Position numbers and translations under genes: made by a program. From contig NW_001799577.1 of assembly GCF_000165425.1 (NCBI RefSeq), positions 62,001 through 126,000 on the forward strand: a DNA stretch of 64,000 nt, given 5' to 3'. Of this stretch, positions 61,432 through 64,000 are shown one piece after another (position 1 is the stretch's first letter; each line of letters opens with the position of its first letter). Source of the stretch: Paramecium tetraurelia (Eukaryota > Ciliophora > Oligohymenophorea > Peniculida > Parameciidae). The notes beneath the pieces are model-generated. The model ran no database searches. It saw only the letters and a program-made list of their open reading frames with translations, and had not been told where the DNA came from.

Positions 61432-64000
61432 TCATGGATTGTTTATCATAATCTTTTCAAAAATCTATGCCAACACCTTTCTTCCTAGTGTGACAACTAT
61501 GCATTCATAATTTTCATATGGTTCTTTTAACTATTCGTAGTTTTAAACTTTAAAATTGAAAGTTAACCAATTTGTATCACCTCCAGTCTTATCTACAAAT
61601 TAAATTAAGGACCATTCAAAATAAGCCTATAAACTGCCCAAAGTTTTAATTTTCTTTAAAACATGAATGAATTGAACATTAAATTGGGAATCGAATTGCT
61701 CCAATAAATTAGATCTGGCATGATTCTCTATAATCAAATCAAACATCTAATATAAGAAATTTCTATGCTCTTTTGAGGCTTCTGCCAAGAATATCTCAGT
61801 AAAAGTGATCAAAGTCTTGCGAGTCATCTCAATCAATTATATTGGAAAAGACTATAAGTCCCGATTAATATTGCTTATATCCGAATGACTTTGATCCTGC
61901 TGATCATAAGCCTATATTTAATCCCAATATAATTGTAAGACATTAAAGTACTCTTCGCATTCTTTTCGAGCCTATTCTTTTTATTAATTCTTATAAAAGT
62001 TATAAGCTCTATAATAACTCAATTCTAGTAGATATGCCAAATTATCTTATGCTTTAGTTTTTAGGATTTTGCAAGCCAATTAACTAATCTTCAAGGCCTC
62101 ATTAATTTTACCACAGTCAGTGTAACCCTTGGTTAATTTGCAAGCCACATATGCTGTCTATAGACTATTGTCTGTGTAGAGAGTTTCAAAAATGTAAAAG
62201 GCTTTTTCGTAAAAGAGGATTTGTTATTCAGGACTTTGCTTTTGCTCTCCGATTTCAATGTATGCATCAGCAGTCAATTGATGCTGATGACCAATGGTTT
62301 TGATTAGACATATTATCTACATAGTATTCATTTAGAGCATGTCCTCTATTTATCCTCTATTCTTAAAAAATGTACCCATGATATTGAAGACCTTAGCATA
62401 GTAATGATGCTGGGAACCTAAACAAAACTCCAAATTAAATATCAACAAGTCGAATACTATGAATACGTAATCCTAGTATAATTCAGTTACTATCTCTAAT
62501 AACAACATCAATGGTCGAATCATCCCCACCTTGGGAATCCATCTCTAATTCATATTGGAAAGTTGATTAAGAAGATTCTCGCTGTCAAGGTAAATGTTGG
62601 GATTCAAGTGTTTCAAGGCCTCTGCTAATCGAACCATTGTTTGTTAATACTGCTTCTATTTGAAATGCAATTCTGCTAGGTCTGTCAACACCATGGTTCT
62701 GGCTTAAGCTATGTTGCTGGAATGTTCGAGTCCTTCAAGAAGGTTTAGGCGTCTGATTTTGTCAAAATTTAATTTACATATGAAGAACTTTTATGGCCAA
62801 TTGGTAGTTTTACTATAGTTTGAAGATATTAAATTTATTCACCAGTTTACAGATCTCAACTTCTAACATAGAGAAACTTTGAACATCGAATCTCAACTGA
62901 ATTATGGAGGAGGAATCAAAGAACACCTATTTATTCATTTACTTTATCGAATGAGCTCCTTTAGTGGGAGGAGTAGTCAATGGAGTCATTTGAGATGATG
63001 CTGGGATGATAGATGTTTTATATAATTGCTAGTAAGTTTTTTAATGTAAGTACTATTTCAAATTAAATTTGTTTATGACACTCTCATCTAATTATGCATA
63101 AGGAGTTCCAAAAATTATGTCTTTGGGTTCAAATTTAGATTCGAATTTTAAATTATACTGTAAAGCACTCAACAAACTACCTGGACAAATCCCTTTTAAT
63201 TTCAAATTCAAATCATAATTGAAGTCAAATAACACTTATTTAAAGAGAATTTATTCATAAAACACATTGCTCTTAGAAAACAGTAAATTTAATAAGTCTG
63301 CCAATTACTCTTTGTATTGCATCTCTATGAATTCTGACATGGTTTCTCTTTCTTAAATAATCGTGCGTGGTAACATTATGGATTACTTTTTTGGGAAGGG
63401 TCTCTTCGATTCCAATTCTTCTTAATCCGAAAAGGGGTCCCTGATGATTTTCTTAGGATCAAAGGGCTTAAATGGGATTTAATCCTCTGTAATTGTCTAC
63501 AAAAACTCTGTGAATTATTAATTAAATATGTTTTTAATTGATCTAGCCATCATTTCCACTTCGCATAACTATTGAACATGGGGGATTCTTATATTTGATA
63601 TCATGAATATATACTTAGTTTATAATGCCACCAGATTAAGGAATCTCATGTTAATACCAAAAAGTCTAAAGCTTTCTCTTAACGTATAACTATCAATAGG
63701 ACATATTTCTAATTGATCAATTTTATTCACGAATTCTTGGATATAACCTCTAATGAAGTTTTTGCTCATCTCTGCTAAAGCCATTTGATCAATTGCTATG
63801 TCATTTGATTCCTCAATGGTGTCATATGCATCAGGATTATAGACCTTTCTGTTTTGGATGTTACTTTACTATGCTCTCAATTAACCACTGACACCTGTAT
63901 CATAATACACTGACAGAAATTCTGGTCTGGCTCTCCTGAATTCATAATTTTAAAGTAAATGATCAAAGTTGTGATTTGCAGGAATTGTCTTATTAGATTA
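61432..64000 (-). CDS. CLU (clustered mitochondria) family protein, C-terminal part, runs off right edge
   Basis: Large cytosolic protein; CLU/FMP27-unrelated Clu1 homologues bind mRNAs of mitochondrial proteins and affect mitochondrial positioning. The CLU domain block is seen at about 63560-63720: LEICPIDSYTLRESFRLFGI then NMRFLNLVAL, with VEMMARSIKNIF (family 'GxTLTEaxHxrGINmRYLGkva', 'EmvaRaaKHI'). Left of it are LPRTIIQERETMSEFIE and then TPR-like helices (EALKISQLACKILKTKAQDN, LLELSYYRAYNFYKNQQKEQ). It ends FEKIMINNP at TGA (61432-61434). The N-terminal half lies outside the window. TPRs after the CLU domain agree with the family layout. Confidence 0.75.

Overview
The window reads as an internal stretch of a ciliate macronuclear chromosome, most likely from Paramecium (aurelia-type). 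Three sequence facts support this. Conserved proteins (CDC48, eL13, MFSD1, cGMP-dependent kinase) read through only if TAA and TAG mean glutamine and TGA is the sole stop. The introns are tiny GT...AG introns, 19 to 35 nt in the models here. The DNA is very AT-rich, with genes packed tens to a few hundred bases apart. No telomeric repeat, rRNA, CRISPR array, transposon or virus-like element was seen. Gene models were assembled by eye; where every intron of a gene could be placed, the spliced length was checked to be a multiple of three.

Layout, left to right. 1-8 kb: a truncated coiled-coil gene, ribosomal protein eL13, a large voltage-gated-type K+ channel with a decayed cyclic-nucleotide domain, an SF-assemblin, a casein kinase 1 and a dual-specificity phosphatase. 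8-18 kb: a low-complexity orphan, a VPS9-domain Rab activator, a Tubby-like protein, an MFSD1-type transporter, three tRNA-Gly(UCC) genes, an orphan and an ABHD1/3-type hydrolase. 18-28 kb: an F-box/LRR protein, then four tandem plus-strand genes (AGC kinase, Wntless/TMEM181-type receptor, a minimal TFIIIB subunit Bdp1, and a DENND4-like protein that overlaps Bdp1 by 4 nt). 28-40 kb: cGMP-dependent kinase, an orphan, CDPK, a Rab lacking its catalytic Gln, a hormone-sensitive-lipase-type esterase, a Myb protein, an orphan and a second CK1. 40-52 kb: a rhomboid-like protein and a JmjC protein back to back (33 bp apart), a Sel1-repeat protein, a C2H2 protein, a pseudokinase-MORN fusion and three small genes. 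52-64 kb: CDC48, a coiled-coil protein, an AGC-like kinase with an apparent one-base insertion in its catalytic loop, a multi-pass membrane protein, a kinase with EF-hands, and the C-terminal part of a CLU (clustered mitochondria) protein that runs off the right edge.

The genes do not form a pathway cluster. The recurring theme is signalling and membrane traffic: eight kinase-fold genes, a K+ channel, a phosphatase, a Rab and two kinds of Rab activator (VPS9, DENN). Several family members lack catalytic or binding residues (Rab, JmjC, rhomboid, one kinase, the channel's nucleotide pocket); these are the best leads for follow-up. I did not find a convincing new multi-gene system.
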